Below, piece by piece: positions 53,849-62,624 of a stretch of DNA of 64,000 nt (position 1 is its first letter; each line of letters opens with the position of its first letter). The position numbers were made by a program, and so were the translations under genes. The DNA comes from G963663315 sp963663315 (lineage in GTDB: Bacteria; Pseudomonadota; Gammaproteobacteria; Arenicellales; Poriferihabitantaceae), in NCBI GenBank assembly GCA_963663315.1, contig OY760176.1, forward strand, positions 248,001 to 312,000, written 5' to 3'. Under the pieces are notes generated by a model. It was not told the origin of the DNA. It saw only the letters and a program-made list of their open reading frames with translations, and made no database searches.

Positions 53849-55225
53849 ATGAAACAACATCTTCGGCGAATTGTTCACATTGCACGAGCGGCACTGTTTA
53901 CCACCGCGATACATGGTGTTCTGATCGCCTCACTGATCGCCGGGTTCCTTTGGCCGCTTTCAGATACTGAATTAGAGCGCGGAGTTGTGGAGCCAATTCA
54001 GGCTCAGGCAATTTCAAGTGCGGAAATAAACGAACAGGTGAAGGCTCAGGAAGAAAGGATCTCGGAAAAGAAGAAGCTTGCTGAGGACTTGGAGAAGCTC
54101 AGAAAACAACAGGAGGAGGAAAAAAAGAAACTTGAAACACTGGAAGCAGTTCGTATAAAGAAAGAAGCGGAGGGAAAAAAACAGGAAGAAGAGGAAAGGA
54201 AGCTGGAAGAGCAAAAGAAATTGGAGGAGCAGAAACGGCTGGAGGAAGAACAGAAGAAGCTAGAGGAGAAGAAACAGCTGGAGGAACAGAAGCGGCTGGA
54301 GGAGGAGAAACGACTGGAAGAAGAACGAAAACGACTGGAGGAACAGAGGAAGCTGGAGGAGGAGAAGAAACAACTGGCGGAAAAAAAGCGGTTGGGTGAA
54401 CAGAAGAAACTAGAAGAGAACAAACGGCTGGAGGAGGAGAAAAGGAAACTGGAAGAACAGAAGCGACTGGACGAGCAAAAACGACTGGAGGAACAGAGGA
54501 CACTGGAGGAGGAGAAACAACTGGCGGAAAAAAAGCGGTTGGATGAACAGCGGTTGGATGAACAGAAGAAACTAGAAGAGAACAAACGGCTGGAGGAGGA
54601 GAAAAGGAAACTTGAAGAACAAAAGCGGCTGGAGGAACAGAAACGGAAGTTGGAGGAACAGAAGAAACTAGAGGAGGAGAAACGGCTGGCGGAAAAAAAG
54701 CGGTTGGATGAACAGCGGTTGGATGAACAGAAGAAACTAGAAGAGAACAAACGGCTGGAGGAGGAGAAAAGAAAACTGGAAGAAAAGAAGCGGCTAGAGG
54801 AGAAGAAGCGGTTAGAAGCAGAGAAAAAGAGAGAAGAAGAGAATAGGAGGTTGGATGAGCAGAAAAGGCTGGAAGCAGAAGCCAGGGCCAGACAAGAACA
54901 GGAATTGAAAGACAAGTTGCAGCGTGAGCGTATACAGAAGGAAGCGGGCACAGCGTTGCAAGCCCTGTTTAACCGTATCGCGCAGGCGGTGGAAGACAAG
55001 TGGCGTGTAAACGGCGGACGAGGATTAAAAGCGCTGATTCGAGTAAAAGTAAGTCGGAATGGTGATGTTCAATCGGCAAATGTGATAAAAAGCAGTGGGG
55101 ATCGTTCTTTCGATGAGTCCGCAGAATGGGCCATCAAAAGAGCGTCGCCATTACCGTTCCCAACAGATCCCAGGTATTATGAATATATCTCTGAATTTAA
55201 TTTCTTATTCAATCCGGGTGGTTGA
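53849..55225 (+). CDS. tolA: Tol-Pal system protein TolA with long charged repeat
   Basis: About 458 residues: an N-terminal membrane helix (LFTTAIHGVLIASLIAGFL), a 300-residue Lys/Glu/Leu/Arg-rich helical stalk (about 60-365), and a C-terminal TonB-like domain (VSRNGDVQSANVIKSSGDRS). It spans the periplasm and links TolQR to TolB/Pal. The stalk contains larger internal repeats (see 54377-54790). ATG at 53849 is preferred to a TTG five codons earlier. Confidence 0.93.
   Translation: MKQHLRRIVHIARAALFTTAIHGVLIASLIAGFLWPLSDTELERGVVEPIQAQAISSAEINEQVKAQEERISEKKKLAEDLEKLRKQQEEEKKKLETLEAVRIKKEAEGKKQEEEERKLEEQKKLEEQKRLEEEQKKLEEKKQLEEQKRLEEEKRLEEERKRLEEQRKLEEEKKQLAEKKRLGEQKKLEENKRLEEEKRKLEEQKRLDEQKRLEEQRTLEEEKQLAEKKRLDEQRLDEQKKLEENKRLEEEKRKLEEQKRLEEQKRKLEEQKKLEEEKRLAEKKRLDEQRLDEQKKLEENKRLEEEKRKLEEKKRLEEKKRLEAEKKREEENRRLDEQKRLEAEARARQEQELKDKLQRERIQKEAGTALQALFNRIAQAVEDKWRVNGGRGLKALIRVKVSRNGDVQSANVIKSSGDRSFDESAEWAIKRASPLPFPTDPRYYEYISEFNFLFNPGG
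54377..54790 (+). repeat. Internal tandem repeats in the TolA stalk
   Basis: A block starting GCGGAAAAAAAGCGGTTG recurs at 54377, 54524 and 54689, that is, at spacings of 147 and 165 bp (49 and 55 codons). The blocks encode AEKKRL..EQ..LDEQKKLEENKRLEEE-type helix. The 18-bp difference equals one extra RLDEQQ-like six-codon unit. The multiples of three keep the frame, so copy number can change stalk length. Confidence 0.85.
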
Positions 55226-55232
55226 CAGTTCC

Positions 55233-56546
55233 ATGAAATCCCTGAAGAAGTCAGTGATCTCATGTATTGCATTGTTAATGATCGGGTTTTCGATGCCTTC
55301 AGCGGCGGTATTCACCATTGAGATCACTTCCGGCACCACAGCAAGTATTCCGATTGCCATCGTGCCTTTTTCACTGGAAGGGGTGAGTCCCGGAGATCAA
55401 CAACCCGCAGATATCATCGAATCGGACCTCGGATTAAGCGGTCGATTTGAAATGGTGCCGCGCTCCAGTTTTTTAAGTACGCCCGATGATCTCGAGTCAA
55501 TCCGTTTCAAGGACTGGCGATTGATCAAATCCGAAGCGCTGGTGGTCGGCAAGGTGATTTTTCTCGGAAATGATCAATACGAAGTTCGATTCCGGTTGGT
55601 CGATGTGTTTCGCGAAGCCCAGGTGGTGGGTCACAGGTATACTGTCAACGCCAAACAGATGCGCAAACTCTTCCATCAGATAAGCGATATCATCTATCAG
55701 ACACTGACTGGAAGGGCGGGAGCCTTTGATACCCAGATCGCATTTGTCACCGTACGGGGTGCAGGCGATGATCGACAGTATTTTCTCCAGGTGGCAGATT
55801 CCGACGGATGGAATGCAAAGACGGTCCTTGAATCGAAACATCCCATATTATCCCCATCCTGGTCGCCTGATAGCAGTCGTCTCGCCTATGTGTCATTCGA
55901 AGACCGGCATTCAATGATCTTTGTTCAAAGTCTTCGCACCGGAAAACGCGACCGTGTGGCCATGTTTGAAGGTCTGAATAGTGCCCCGGCGTGGTCGCCT
56001 GATGGCAGTATGCTGGCACTGACGCTTTCCAAGGATGGAAATTCAGAGATCTATATTCATGATTTCACAGGGGGAAAACTGCGCAGACTGACTCGACATA
56101 CTGCCATCGATACCGAACCCTCCTGGTCGCCTGACGGGGATTCGATCATCTTTACCTCTGGACGGGCCGGTGGTCCACAGATCTATCAAATGCCCGCAGC
56201 CGGAGGCCCGGCCCGGCGACTGACTTTCCAGGGAGACTATAATGCCAATGCATCTTTTTCACCGGACGGAAAATCCATCGTTATGATTACCAATCAGGGC
56301 AATGGTTATAAAGTTGGGATATACTCTACTGAAACTCGAACAACTCAGGAGTTGACTGATTCCAGGGATGATGAATCTCCGTCATTCGCCCCCAACGGGG
56401 ACGTTATAATATATGCGACAAAACAAAATGGGAAAAACGTTCTGGCCACAGTTTCAGCAGACGGTCAGGTACAACAAATTCTTAATTATCAGGGTGGTTT
56501 ATCAATACGAGAGCCAGCCTGGTCTCCATTCACCCGTAAGCTTTAG
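55233..56546 (+). CDS. tolB: Tol-Pal system protein TolB
   Basis: 437 residues from the ATG at 55233. Signal peptide (SCIALLMIGFSMPSAA), N-terminal domain (residues 25-160) and a beta-propeller with repeated WSPD motifs (LSPSWSPDSSRLAYVS, PAWSPDGSMLALTL, PSWSPDGDSIIFTSG). A periplasmic protein that binds Pal. It starts 7 bp after the tolA stop. Confidence 0.96.
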   Translation: MKSLKKSVISCIALLMIGFSMPSAAVFTIEITSGTTASIPIAIVPFSLEGVSPGDQQPADIIESDLGLSGRFEMVPRSSFLSTPDDLESIRFKDWRLIKSEALVVGKVIFLGNDQYEVRFRLVDVFREAQVVGHRYTVNAKQMRKLFHQISDIIYQTLTGRAGAFDTQIAFVTVRGAGDDRQYFLQVADSDGWNAKTVLESKHPILSPSWSPDSSRLAYVSFEDRHSMIFVQSLRTGKRDRVAMFEGLNSAPAWSPDGSMLALTLSKDGNSEIYIHDFTGGKLRRLTRHTAIDTEPSWSPDGDSIIFTSGRAGGPQIYQMPAAGGPARRLTFQGDYNANASFSPDGKSIVMITNQGNGYKVGIYSTETRTTQELTDSRDDESPSFAPNGDVIIYATKQNGKNVLATVSADGQVQQILNYQGGLSIREPAWSPFTRKL

Positions 56547-56555
56547 AGGAAATTA

Positions 56556-57104
56556 ATGATGCGTAATTCGCTAACCTTTGTAACCATTTTCATCGTCGTT
56601 TCCGCTCTGGCCGCGTGTGCTGGACCCAGGGTGGCTATGGAAGATGGCGTAATTGCAGAACCAGTCACTGTCGTCACCGGGGAAGCTGGTTCATCAGGTT
56701 TGGATAGCGATGACTCACTTGAAGGAACGGGTCTGGATGAAGGAGTCGTCGAAGTCGATCAGACCATTAGTCTGTTGAATCAGAGGGTCATCTATTTCGA
56801 CTACGACAGCAGCAGTCTGACCGAGGAGAGTGAGGTCATAGTCCAGGCACATGCTCAATATCTGAGCAGTGCGCCCGGGACGGCGGTCATCCTCGAAGGT
56901 CATGCGGATGAACGGGGTACCCGGGAATATAACCTGTCGTTAGGTGAAGACCGTGTTCAATCAGTGGCAACGCTGATGAAGGCATTGGGAGTAGGCGCAG
57001 GTAGTATCCAGGCTATTTCCTATGGTGAAGAAAGACCGGTTTCTCTGGGTAGTGATGAAGATGCCTGGGGCTTGAATCGCCGCGTTGAAATTCTCTATCA
57101 GTAA
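56556..57104 (+). CDS. pal: Peptidoglycan-associated lipoprotein Pal
   Basis: 182 residues. Lipobox SALAACAG at the N-terminus, an acidic linker (35-65), and an OmpA-like peptidoglycan-binding domain (IYFDYDSSSLTEESE, LEGHADERGTREYNLSLGE). It anchors the outer membrane to the wall. It starts 9 bp after tolB. Confidence 0.96.
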   Translation: MMRNSLTFVTIFIVVSALAACAGPRVAMEDGVIAEPVTVVTGEAGSSGLDSDDSLEGTGLDEGVVEVDQTISLLNQRVIYFDYDSSSLTEESEVIVQAHAQYLSSAPGTAVILEGHADERGTREYNLSLGEDRVQSVATLMKALGVGAGSIQAISYGEERPVSLGSDEDAWGLNRRVEILYQ

Positions 57105-57181
57105 AATGAATGTTAACTAAAGTGCAAACCGATTGAATGGTCCTGGCTTTAGGTCGGGCCGGACATTAACTACCATGGCAA

Positions 57182-58228
57182 ATGAGTAAATCGAAACCTG
57201 AAATGATCATGACCAGAAGTTTTTTATCGGTATCCGTTGCCGTTTTCCTGATGGCAGGTTGTGTGCCGGTTCCCGCTACTACTCCCATCCCCGATAACAG
57301 CCCTGCCGGGATTGGCTCACCCGCTCCTGTTACGGCTGCCACATCTACCCTCACTCCGGTAGATACGCCGGAAGTTGTTGAGCAGCTCCAGCCTGCACCG
57401 CAAAACCAGGAGATTCTAAGAGCCCTGTCCCAGTTGATGGAAATAAGGGACGAACTGAAACTGATCAGAAATTCGGTCGAAGAACTTCAGTTCGAGTCTG
57501 AAAACAATAAACGTCGTCGGCAGGATTTATATCAGGATGTTGACCGGCGTCTACTCGATATCGAAAGAAATCAGCGGGTAATAATTGCCGCAGAGGGAAT
57601 GACTGGAGAGGGGACTGGAACTGCCGGGACAAGTGAAGGGGAGTCAGGCGAAGAGGAGTGGGGCATGATCGATATCAGTCCGTCAACCGGTGCTGAAGAA
57701 GTCTCTGCAACTCCTGTCACCAGTGTGCTTGTGGTGGATGGTTCTGATCAGACCCCGCAGATCCCAGGTGAGAATCTGGCAGATACAGCCGTCCCGGGCT
57801 CAGACGTATCGTCATCGACTGCCAGTCCGGCAACGGTTTCCCTGGAAGAACAGAATGAATACGACCAGGCATTTGAATTGCTGAAACAAAGCCGATATCA
57901 GGATTTTATTCTTGCGGCCCAGCAATTTGTTACTACCTGGCCGACCAGTCAACTTGCCGATGATGCCTGGTACTGGTTGGCGGAAGCACACTACGTCAAT
58001 CGTGAATTTGAGCACGCCCTGAACGGCTTTCGAACCGTAGTGGCAAGCTACCCGGATAGTCAACGAGTACCCGAAGCGCTATTAAAAACAGGATATATCC
58101 AGTACGACATTGGCGCCTATGACGAGGCGGCGGAAATTTTTCGGGATATTCTTGTCAGGTTCCCCGGACATAATGTAACGATTTCTGCCCAGACCCGTTT
58201 ACGGCGAATTGAGAATACAATCCAGTGA
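57182..58228 (+). CDS. cpoB: Cell division coordinator CpoB (YbgF)
   Basis: 348 residues. Signal with a lipobox-like end (VAVFLMAGCVPVP), a coiled-coil region (about 75-130), an acidic/Ser/Thr linker (140-215), and C-terminal TPRs (YDQAFELLKQSRYQDFILAA, AWYWLAEAHYVNREFEHALN). The lipobox is unusual: E. coli CpoB is soluble in the periplasm. Starts at 57203 or 57209 would give a more typical short signal. Last gene of the tol-pal operon. Confidence 0.9.
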   Translation: MSKSKPEMIMTRSFLSVSVAVFLMAGCVPVPATTPIPDNSPAGIGSPAPVTAATSTLTPVDTPEVVEQLQPAPQNQEILRALSQLMEIRDELKLIRNSVEELQFESENNKRRRQDLYQDVDRRLLDIERNQRVIIAAEGMTGEGTGTAGTSEGESGEEEWGMIDISPSTGAEEVSATPVTSVLVVDGSDQTPQIPGENLADTAVPGSDVSSSTASPATVSLEEQNEYDQAFELLKQSRYQDFILAAQQFVTTWPTSQLADDAWYWLAEAHYVNREFEHALNGFRTVVASYPDSQRVPEALLKTGYIQYDIGAYDEAAEIFRDILVRFPGHNVTISAQTRLRRIENTIQ

Positions 58229-58251
58229 AGAACAGCCGTTAAGCTGTTCTT
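58228..58251. terminator. Stem-loop between convergent cpoB and aminotransferase genes
   Basis: AAGAACAGC (58228-58236) and GCTGTTCTT (58243-58251) form a perfect 9-bp stem with a 6-nt loop, directly at the cpoB stop. The following T-run is weak (CAGGTTATCTTG), so it is a moderate, possibly bidirectional terminator. Confidence 0.6.
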
Positions 58252-58263
58252 CAGGTTATCTTG

Positions 58264-59391
58264 TCAGGTTATTCTGTCGAGTGCCTTCGCCAGATATCCG
58301 ACGGTTCGCTCAATGTCCTTGAGTTTGTCGAGACCGAACAACCCCAGCCTGAATGTTCTGAAGTCATCGGGCTCGTCACACATCAACGGTACGCCCGCTG
58401 CGATCTGCAATCCGTTGGCGGCGAACTTGCTGCCATTCTGCACATCAGCATCGCGGGTATAGCTGACCACGACGCCAGGCGACTCAAAGCCTTGTGCTGC
58501 CACACTTTTGAAGCCTTTGTCCTGTAATAGCTCACGCACTTGCCTGCCCAACTGAATTTGGGCAATCCTGCTATTTTCAAATCCGGATTCCCGCAATTCA
58601 TTCATTGCGTCCCGCAGACCAACCAGCGCATCCGTCGGCATGGTGGCATGATAGGCATGACCTCCATTGACATAAGCCTGCATGATCTGATGCCATTTCT
58701 TCAGATCACACGAATAGCTGCTGCTTGTAGTCTGGTTGAGTATCGCTAACGCATTATCGTTCAGCATGACCAGACCAGCGCAGGGGGATGCGCTCCATCC
58801 TTTCTGCGGGGCGCTGATCAGGATATCGACACCGATGGCTTTCATGTCCACCCACATTGCCCCTGATGCAATGCAATCCAGCACAAACAATCCGTCGACC
58901 TGGTGAACTGCGTTGGCCACCTTTTTCAGATAATCATCCGGAAGAATCATCCCTGCAGATGTTTCCACATGAGGCGCGAACACAAGCGCAGGCTTTTCAT
59001 TCAGTATGGTCTCTACCACAGAATCAACCGAAGCAGGTGCGAAAGGAGATTGAGGCGCACTGTCGACCATGGCTGCCTTCAGCACGGTATGCCTTGAGGG
59101 AATGTTTCCCATTTCAAAAATCCGGGTCCATCGATAACTGAAAAATCCATTACGAATGACCAGACAGTGTTTGTCATGGGCAAACTGCCGGGCGACTGCC
59201 TCCATGCCGTAGGTGCCACCACCCGGGACAAGAATAGCGGTATCCGCCTGATAGACCTCTCTCAACGTGTTTGATATCTCATTCATTACGCCCTGAAAGC
59301 TGCCTGACATGTGGTTCAACGAACGATCAGTAAATACTACGGAATATTCAAGTAATCCATCTGGATCAAGGTCGGGTAAAAGTGAAGGCAT
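58264..59391 (-). CDS. Class V PLP-dependent aminotransferase
   Basis: 375 residues of the serine-pyruvate/alanine-glyoxylate aminotransferase type. PLP-binding motifs: VPGGGTYGMEAVARQF (phosphate), FVLDCIASGAMWVDMKAIG (Asp) and SAPQKGWSASPCAGLVML with the Schiff-base Lys. The substrate is unknown. It follows the M24 gene 26 bp downstream on the same strand, so the two may form a two-step pathway. Cytoplasmic. Confidence 0.85.
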   Translation of the reverse strand: MPSLLPDLDPDGLLEYSVVFTDRSLNHMSGSFQGVMNEISNTLREVYQADTAILVPGGGTYGMEAVARQFAHDKHCLVIRNGFFSYRWTRIFEMGNIPSRHTVLKAAMVDSAPQSPFAPASVDSVVETILNEKPALVFAPHVETSAGMILPDDYLKKVANAVHQVDGLFVLDCIASGAMWVDMKAIGVDILISAPQKGWSASPCAGLVMLNDNALAILNQTTSSSYSCDLKKWHQIMQAYVNGGHAYHATMPTDALVGLRDAMNELRESGFENSRIAQIQLGRQVRELLQDKGFKSVAAQGFESPGVVVSYTRDADVQNGSKFAANGLQIAAGVPLMCDEPDDFRTFRLGLFGLDKLKDIERTVGYLAKALDRIT

Positions 59392-59417
59392 ATTTATATA
59401 TTGATGACAGGAGAGTT

Positions 59418-60566
59418 TTAGTGAATGATTACTTGTTCAATGGCTTTTGAGTGGTGGGTCAACGCCTCTGAGCCATCGTCAGTGACTATAAAACTGTCTC
59501 CGACCTGTGCCCTGAACGATCCGACGCTGACTGAACCATCCACAGCCAGAACCATGTTGGACTGTAAAACGGTTTTGTCTCCGGTCACCAGTTGGGGTCT
59601 TTCCAGGAAACTGAATCCTGTCCCGCGACCGCAGCGAAAAGGATAATCATAGCCCGCAGACTGGATCACCTCGGCGTAGGCCGCATGGACATCTTCTGCC
59701 GGAACGCCGGCCCGCAGCACTTTCAATGCGGCCGCCTGGCTATCCACCGCCACCTGGTAAATCTTTTCCTGAAATGCGTCCTTGATTTCCCCGATCCAAA
59801 AGGTGCGATCAAATCCCAGTTTGAAGCGATGAAAGTTGGTCATGCCACAAAAGCACAGGAATACGGGTTCCCCGTAGCTCATTATCCGGTTTGAGGCGCG
59901 ATGGTGGGTGCGGGTGATTTGATCTCCGGAGGCCATGATCTGAAGAAAATGGATGCTGGGGGACATTTTTGAGTCGTTGTAGTATTTTGCAAGGAGTGTC
60001 GAGGCCTTTTTCGTGCCTGCGGCAGTAGTGGCCAGCGCCACCTCATATTCAGCCACGCCATGCCCGATTGCTTCTTTGCCCGCCTCCATCATTGCGTTCG
60101 CAACCTGACCGGCGTGTCGTGCAAGCATCAGCTCCTCTTCGGATTTGATCATGCGCATTTCGGAGATGATCGGGGTTACGTCAACAATCTGCCGGTCGCT
60201 GATCAACGAACTCAAATACTCACGAACGACAGTAGACATCTGATACTTTTCGATGGCGATATTCTGTTTGCCCTTGATCCCGTTATGAAGGTATTGCTGC
60301 CATTCCCCCGGGACCCCATCATTCCATGCCTTGATGCAATCAACCCTTGCATGGTCGAACGCCATGCCGGCATCAAGGACCGGGGTAATCAATACGCTTT
60401 CTCCGTCTGCAGTGACAAGCAACAGCGTGGGCCGGCCAAACTCCATGTGAAGATAGTCATAGTAGCCTGTGTAGTAATACACACTGTCGTCATCGCTGAT
60501 AATCGCGAGGTCGATATCGTTTTCACCCAACCTTTCACACAGTCGATTTGCCCTTTGTTCAAACAT
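59418..60566 (-). CDS. Creatinase/M24-family protein lacking canonical metal ligands
   Basis: 382 residues: N-terminal creatinase-like domain (about 1-135) and a pita-bread M24 domain. In metal-dependent aminopeptidase P relatives the ligands are Asp, Asp, His, Glu, Glu. Here the first Asp position reads FCGMTNFHRF, only one Asp is left (GFDRTF), the HGxGH region reads CGRGTGFSF, and the glutamates appear as LAVDGSV and RAQVGDSF. This points to a metal-free C-N hydrolase, as in creatinase, or another lyase-type member, rather than a peptidase. Partner gene: the aminotransferase downstream. Confidence 0.8.
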   Translation of the reverse strand: MFEQRANRLCERLGENDIDLAIISDDDSVYYYTGYYDYLHMEFGRPTLLLVTADGESVLITPVLDAGMAFDHARVDCIKAWNDGVPGEWQQYLHNGIKGKQNIAIEKYQMSTVVREYLSSLISDRQIVDVTPIISEMRMIKSEEELMLARHAGQVANAMMEAGKEAIGHGVAEYEVALATTAAGTKKASTLLAKYYNDSKMSPSIHFLQIMASGDQITRTHHRASNRIMSYGEPVFLCFCGMTNFHRFKLGFDRTFWIGEIKDAFQEKIYQVAVDSQAAALKVLRAGVPAEDVHAAYAEVIQSAGYDYPFRCGRGTGFSFLERPQLVTGDKTVLQSNMVLAVDGSVSVGSFRAQVGDSFIVTDDGSEALTHHSKAIEQVIIH

Positions 60567-60697
60567 GCCGCGAATATAACATGAAGGGTTCAGTTCATTG
60601 CTCAGTGACTGCTTCGACCAATGAAAAAATTATTGGATATCTATTGAATTTGACCTTCAAATTCATTAGGGTGCATCGCTGATATGCAGTTTCATCT

Positions 60698-60774
60698 GCG
60701 CCCGTAGCTCAGTTGGATAGAGTGCCTGGCTACGAACCAGGAGGTCGGGAGTTCGAATCTCTCCGGGCGCGCCA
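60698..60774 (+). tRNA. tRNA-Arg (anticodon ACG)
   Basis: A 77-nt cloverleaf: acceptor GCGCCCG/CGGGCGC, D-arm AGCTCAGTTGGATAGAGT, anticodon stem CCTGG/CCAGG with loop CTACGAA (anticodon ACG, read as ICG), T-arm with GTTCGAATC, discriminator G and encoded CCA. It marks the border between housekeeping genes and an accessory stretch; tRNA-Arg genes are common integration sites, but no duplicated 3' end was found in the window. Confidence 0.97.
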
Positions 60775-61130
60775 TTTTCAATGACTTACGTCCACCCGGA
60801 GCAGGGGACTGTCCAATAGGTGTCGGGATGTCCAATAGAATCGAGCTCACCCACTTTGGACGAATGAATGCCTTGACTTTGAGTTTGGTGCAGATATACT
60901 CCGCCCCGAATTGAAAATCGCTTCCGGTATTTGAGAACTCAGTGGAGGTGGGGACCTGTCTTTGACAGCGAACCCGGCGGTGACGAATCGCAAACAGAAT
61001 AAACAGGGTTAATAGGATTAACAGAATACACCGTTTCTTCGCGGCCACCAGCGAGAAAATCGACAACCATATCCAGAAGCTTTCGATCAGAGAGTTCGCT
61101 TCGTGCCACTTTGACACCTCACCCGGGAAC
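60775..61130. other. Region between tRNA-Arg and the autotransporter-like gene
   Basis: About 355 bp with no gene I can support. A minus-strand open frame crosses the tRNA and is not coding. Short motifs such as GGGGACTGTCC and GGGGACCTGTC recur, reminiscent of scattered REP-like sequence, but no clear stem or family was recognised. Confidence 0.4.
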
Positions 61131-61160
61131 ATTCCGCTCGTAGCGGCTGCCGCGCTTGTC

Positions 61161-62438
61161 GTGGTGTTCGTTACCGTCCCCTCCGTCGCGCAGGCCGATT
61201 CGGCCAAACTGCTTTGGGAGGAACTCCCGGTTCAGGTGGGCAGATGCGAAACGGCGTTCAACGAAACCCTGTCGGAGGGCACGCGCTGCCTGTTTGGCAA
61301 CGGCCTGAATCTTCTGGTGGACGAAAGTACACGCCTGGCAGGTGAGTACGGAGAACGGGCTTTTGGGCAACATTTCCGGGTGGTCGGGAATCCGTCCGTT
61401 TTACCGGTTCCCGACGGGATCCGGCTGACAGGTGACCTGGATGTCGTGATTCCGTTTGCTGGAGGGGAACCATTGTCGGCGGAAAAGCCGTCAGGATCCG
61501 CGCTGTTCCTTCAGCAGGGCGTTACCCGCTGGTGGGACAACACCGGCTCGCCTCATAATGACTTGCGCCATGGACTTGTCTACCGTTTTCGGCTTTCGGA
61601 CAGGCCGGGTGCGGGCATCCTCGGACTCTCCATGCTACAGCTGCACAATGCCGAGCAGCAGCACGAGGTACTCGTATCCGGGATCGACTATACGGGCAGA
61701 TGGGGAAACGGGTCGTTCCGTTACTTCAGCCCGACAACCGGCTGGCGCTCAAACCGCCTGGGGCAGGAAGAGCGGGCGCTTGCGGGCACGGAGTTCGAGA
61801 CACGTTTCGACATCACCTCGACCCTTCGGGTGAACGCAACCAGCTATCGCTGGGAGTCCGAAGACGGTTCCGGGCACTGGACCAGCGGTGTCCGCCTGGG
61901 GTTCGGCTGGCGACCGCATTCCTGGCTGAACCTTGTCGCCGATTACGATCGAACCGGCGGGGGTGAGGGGGGGATGACTTTCCACGCCGAATTCAGGATG
62001 CCTCTCGGGGGACTGTTGAACCCTTCGCGGTGGGATGGGTTGGGCGTGGCGGCCGGCAGTTCCACGCCGACCAATTCGGAGCTATGGCGGCCGGTTGAGG
62101 GCGGCGGTCAGATCAGGGTCGCCACCCGCATGAGTGTCTCCGGTCTCGTCAGCGATGCGGAGATCCGGTTCCTGCAGTACTCCGTCGGCAGTGGTGACTC
62201 GGTCCAACTGGAAGTCGTGCTTTCGTCCGCGGCGCCGGAAGACATACGGGTCGAGGTTCGTCTCGTGCCCGGAAGCGGGAACCATCCCGCCGTGCCCGGC
62301 GAAGATTTTGTCGATCAGCCCGTGGCGATGACGATTCCAGGGGGCGCCACAAGCGGGAGGGTTACGATTCATCTGTTGCGGAACGATGGCCAGCAGGAAA
62401 ACCGGAGTCTGAGCGCTACGGTATCCCTGGTCTCTTGA
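61161..62438 (+). CDS. Inverse-autotransporter (invasin/intimin) beta-domain-like outer-membrane protein
   Basis: The frame encodes a probable outer-membrane beta-barrel: LFLQQGVTRWWDNTGSPHND, GLVYRFRLSDRPGAGILGLS and YFSPTTGWRS match the inverse autotransporter barrel, followed by a Calx-beta-like region (FLQYSVGSGDSVQLEVVLSS). A signal peptide (IPLVAAAALVVVFVTVPSVA, cleavage at AQA-DSA) begins upstream of the first usable start (GTG 61161): the frame is open back to 60984 but has no ATG, GTG or TTG there; an ATT lies at 61131. Either the start was lost, a rare start is used, or there is a frameshift. It is GC-rich compared with neighbours, suggesting transfer. It ends without the large passenger of invasins. 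Confidence 0.6.
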   Translation: MVFVTVPSVAQADSAKLLWEELPVQVGRCETAFNETLSEGTRCLFGNGLNLLVDESTRLAGEYGERAFGQHFRVVGNPSVLPVPDGIRLTGDLDVVIPFAGGEPLSAEKPSGSALFLQQGVTRWWDNTGSPHNDLRHGLVYRFRLSDRPGAGILGLSMLQLHNAEQQHEVLVSGIDYTGRWGNGSFRYFSPTTGWRSNRLGQEERALAGTEFETRFDITSTLRVNATSYRWESEDGSGHWTSGVRLGFGWRPHSWLNLVADYDRTGGGEGGMTFHAEFRMPLGGLLNPSRWDGLGVAAGSSTPTNSELWRPVEGGGQIRVATRMSVSGLVSDAEIRFLQYSVGSGDSVQLEVVLSSAAPEDIRVEVRLVPGSGNHPAVPGEDFVDQPVAMTIPGGATSGRVTIHLLRNDGQQENRSLSATVSLVS

Positions 62439-62507
62439 CAGCTGCCCAGTCTGTTGAGGTGAGGATGCCGGTAAGGAGTCGGGGCACATTCAAAACAAGG
62501 AAATGAA

Positions 62508-62624
62508 ATGAACTTTCGAACCAGTTTTGCGCTATGGAGCGTTTCGGTTTCGGGCAACTGGCGGATTACGTTTAAAGAAGAAAGTGGCTATGTTGATGGC
62601 CTGAACTTGGAGGACTACCACTAA
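62508..62624 (+). pseudogene. C-terminal remnant of a HigB toxin
   Basis: Thirty-eight codons matching the end of RelE-superfamily HigB toxins (ALWSVSVSGNWRITFKEESG, ending in LEDYH); full proteins have about 92 residues, and the N-terminal half is missing. Its stop overlaps the higA ATG (TAATG) as in intact higBA operons. The upstream junction lies at about 62440-62508, at the end of the autotransporter-like gene. Confidence 0.8.

Noticed and set aside
54046..54999. Ser/Phe-rich minus-strand open frame of 317 codons
   Set aside because: It is the mirror of the low-complexity Lys/Glu stalk of tolA, a common artefact.
55095..55232. Extended TolB start inside tolA
   Set aside because: The signal peptide starts at the ATG at 55233, and the upstream residues are antisense-like to family expectation.
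60698..60774. tRNA-Arg as a proven attachment site of an integrated element
   Set aside because: No integrase gene and no second copy of the tRNA 3' end were found in the window; it remains only a possibility.
60692..61207. Minus-strand open frame of 171 codons crossing the tRNA
   Set aside because: It overlaps the whole tRNA-Arg gene and the autotransporter signal region; its sequence looks like random translation.
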